64,000 nt of DNA from JALYRV01 sp036675475. GTDB lineage: Bacteria > Acidobacteriota > Vicinamibacteria > Vicinamibacterales > SCN-69-37. A program made the position numbers and the translations under genes. This document shows positions 63,015-64,000 of the stretch, one piece after another; positions within the stretch are counted from its first letter, which is position 1, and each line of letters begins with the position of its first letter. The stretch lies in contig JAKFEY010000043.1 of NCBI GenBank assembly GCA_036675475.1, forward strand, positions 1 through 64,000. Direction: 5' to 3'. The notes below the pieces were generated by a model that was not told the origin of the DNA, did no database searches, and saw only the letters and a program-made list of their open reading frames with translations.

Positions 63015-64000
63015 ATGACGAAACGTACTTCGATTTTCACAGGCATCCTCATCGCCATCATGTCGCTGGCGGCCGGCCTCGTGCTGGCGTCGCGGCTCGA
63101 CCTCACGCCGCGCTCGGATGCGCAGCCCATGGCTCTGCCGGCGGCCAACAGCCAGCCGATCACAGGCACCATCGACGCGACGACGTTCCGGAACATTGCG
63201 CAGACGGTGTCGCCGGCGGTCGTCAGCATTCAGACGACGGCGCGTCCCCGCCGCAGCAACACCTCCGACTTCCTCGAGCAGAACCCGTTCTTCGGCTTTC
63301 CGCGCGGCCAGCGTCCCGGCCCGCAGGGGCCGCGTGTGGGATCAGGCACCGGCTTCATCATCGACAAGGCCAACGGCTACATCCTCACGAACAATCACGT
63401 GGTCGAAGGGGCCGACGAGATCAACGTCGGCTTCTACGGCGACGCGCGCGGCGCCGACACGCTGAGCGCCAAGGTCATCGGGCGCGATCCGCTCACCGAC
63501 AGCGCGCTGATTCAGCTGACCGAGCGTCCCGCCCGCGAGATGGGCCAGATCGCGTTCGGCGATTCCGACCAGATGGCGCCGGGCGACTGGGTTGTCGCGA
63601 TCGGCAATCCCTTCGGCCTCCGCCACACCGTCACGGTAGGCGTCGTCAGCGCGGTGGGCCGCGACGAGTTCGAAACGGTCGCGCAGCGCCGGCAGGTCAT
63701 GATTCAAACCGACGCCGCCATCAATCCCGGCAATTCAGGCGGCCCGCTGCTGAACATCCGCGGCGAAGTCATCGGCATCAACACCGCCATCTTCACGAAT
63801 GAAGCGTCCTCGGGAAATCTCGGCATCGGCTTCGCCGTGCCGATCAACTCGGTGCGCAATCTGCTGCCGCAGCTGCGCACGGGCCGCATCGTGCGCGGCC
63901 AGCTCGGCGTGCAGGTGAACACCGTGCCCTTCACCGAGCAGGAGGCGCGCGATCTCGGCCTGCCCGCGGGCGGCGGCGCGCTCATCAGCTCGGTCGGTGA
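63015..64000 (+). CDS. HtrA/DegP-family serine protease (3' end outside window)
   Basis: The frame from ATG 63015 stays open to the window edge (328 codons seen). It has an N-terminal hydrophobic anchor (about 7-26), a Gly/Arg/Pro-rich loop (about 75-110), and a trypsin-like domain. The full triad is His128 in ILTNNHVVEGAD, Asp162 in DPLTDSALIQL and Ser241 in INPGNSGGPLLN. A PDZ domain is beginning around 295 (GQLGVQVNTVPFTEQEARDL). It should be a periplasmic or membrane-tethered quality-control protease. It follows the M24 gene by 6 bases and is probably co-transcribed with it. The number of PDZ domains cannot be seen. Confidence 0.93.
   Translation, partial: MTKRTSIFTGILIAIMSLAAGLVLASRLDLTPRSDAQPMALPAANSQPITGTIDATTFRNIAQTVSPAVVSIQTTARPRRSNTSDFLEQNPFFGFPRGQRPGPQGPRVGSGTGFIIDKANGYILTNNHVVEGADEINVGFYGDARGADTLSAKVIGRDPLTDSALIQLTERPAREMGQIAFGDSDQMAPGDWVVAIGNPFGLRHTVTVGVVSAVGRDEFETVAQRRQVMIQTDAAINPGNSGGPLLNIRGEVIGINTAIFTNEASSGNLGIGFAVPINSVRNLLPQLRTGRIVRGQLGVQVNTVPFTEQEARDLGLPAGGGALISSVG

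Overview
The window is GC-rich, densely coded bacterial chromosome. It most likely comes from an Acidobacteriota member, possibly class Vicinamibacteria (inference). The main clue is a tandem pair of secreted von Willebrand A proteins of the acidobacterial VWFA-related type (57522-61665). Supporting clues are the many secreted propeller and peptidase proteins, a PA2779/PA2778-like pair, several outer-membrane barrels, and ECF sigma factors paired with an anti-sigma factor or a Ser/Thr kinase. There is no prophage, CRISPR array, rRNA or classical insertion sequence. One tRNA gene, tRNA-Leu(CAG), is present. No gene-free stretch exceeds about 300 bases.

Layout. 1-6445: the tail of a HEAT-repeat protein coupled to an HD-GYP c-di-GMP phosphodiesterase, a small membrane protein, a PafA-like alkaline phosphatase, a thermolysin-family protease, a barrel protein and an alkyltransferase-like DNA repair protein. 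6446-10293: a simple-repeat patch, then ECF sigma, zinc-finger anti-sigma, a DUF4097-type beta-helix protein, a barrel protein and a small secreted protein. 10350-10890: a four-helix-bundle (S23/Avd-like) gene enclosed by AT-rich inverted repeats. 10895-19961 (minus strand): the elongasome operon dgc-mreB-mreC-mreD-mrdA-rodA-rng, led by a GAF-GGDEF diguanylate cyclase. 20108-25089: periplasmic folding and proteolysis genes (PpiD/SurA-like, SppA), tRNA-Leu and small exported proteins. 25203-32344: ECF sigma overlapping a kinase-propeller gene, uridine kinase and a giant Asp-box propeller protein. 32435-37144: gnd-zwf, then the PA2779-like protein and a peptidase-TPR-barrel fusion. 37193-45453: a broken four-helix-bundle gene, dut, an S9 peptidase, a P1/DmpA peptidase, a DEAD-box helicase and a three-gene GNAT/HIT/membrane operon. 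45516-57102: ABC-F, DsbA-like, MacB-like permease, MOSC, GT-C-like, asparaginase, creatininase, threonine dehydratase-like and glucan phosphorylase genes. 57146-64000: DUF4870, two VWA paralogs, an M24 peptidase and an HtrA protease cut by the window edge.

The least expected content lies between and inside genes. Four repeat classes recur. (1) Degenerate inverted repeats of roughly 10-bp period flank an intact four-helix-bundle gene and a decayed one. Arms of the same style without a gene lie at 17325-17481, 22031-22133 and 61684-61800. (2) A hairpin with a fixed ACAACG loop and a changed stem occurs at 22063 and 61717. (3) A REP-like palindrome built on GGGGACGGGTCT overlaps stop codons at 9078 and 57101. 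(4) A GC-rich palindromic element is inserted in frame in rng and in a threonine dehydratase-like gene, and lies upstream of the diguanylate cyclase gene; this resembles Rickettsia palindromic elements. Two promoter regions also share a TTCAACC-C-GGTTGAA palindrome followed at the same spacing by CCCGGT, and many genes have a TATACT-like box 6-8 bases before the start codon, which suggests leaderless transcripts.
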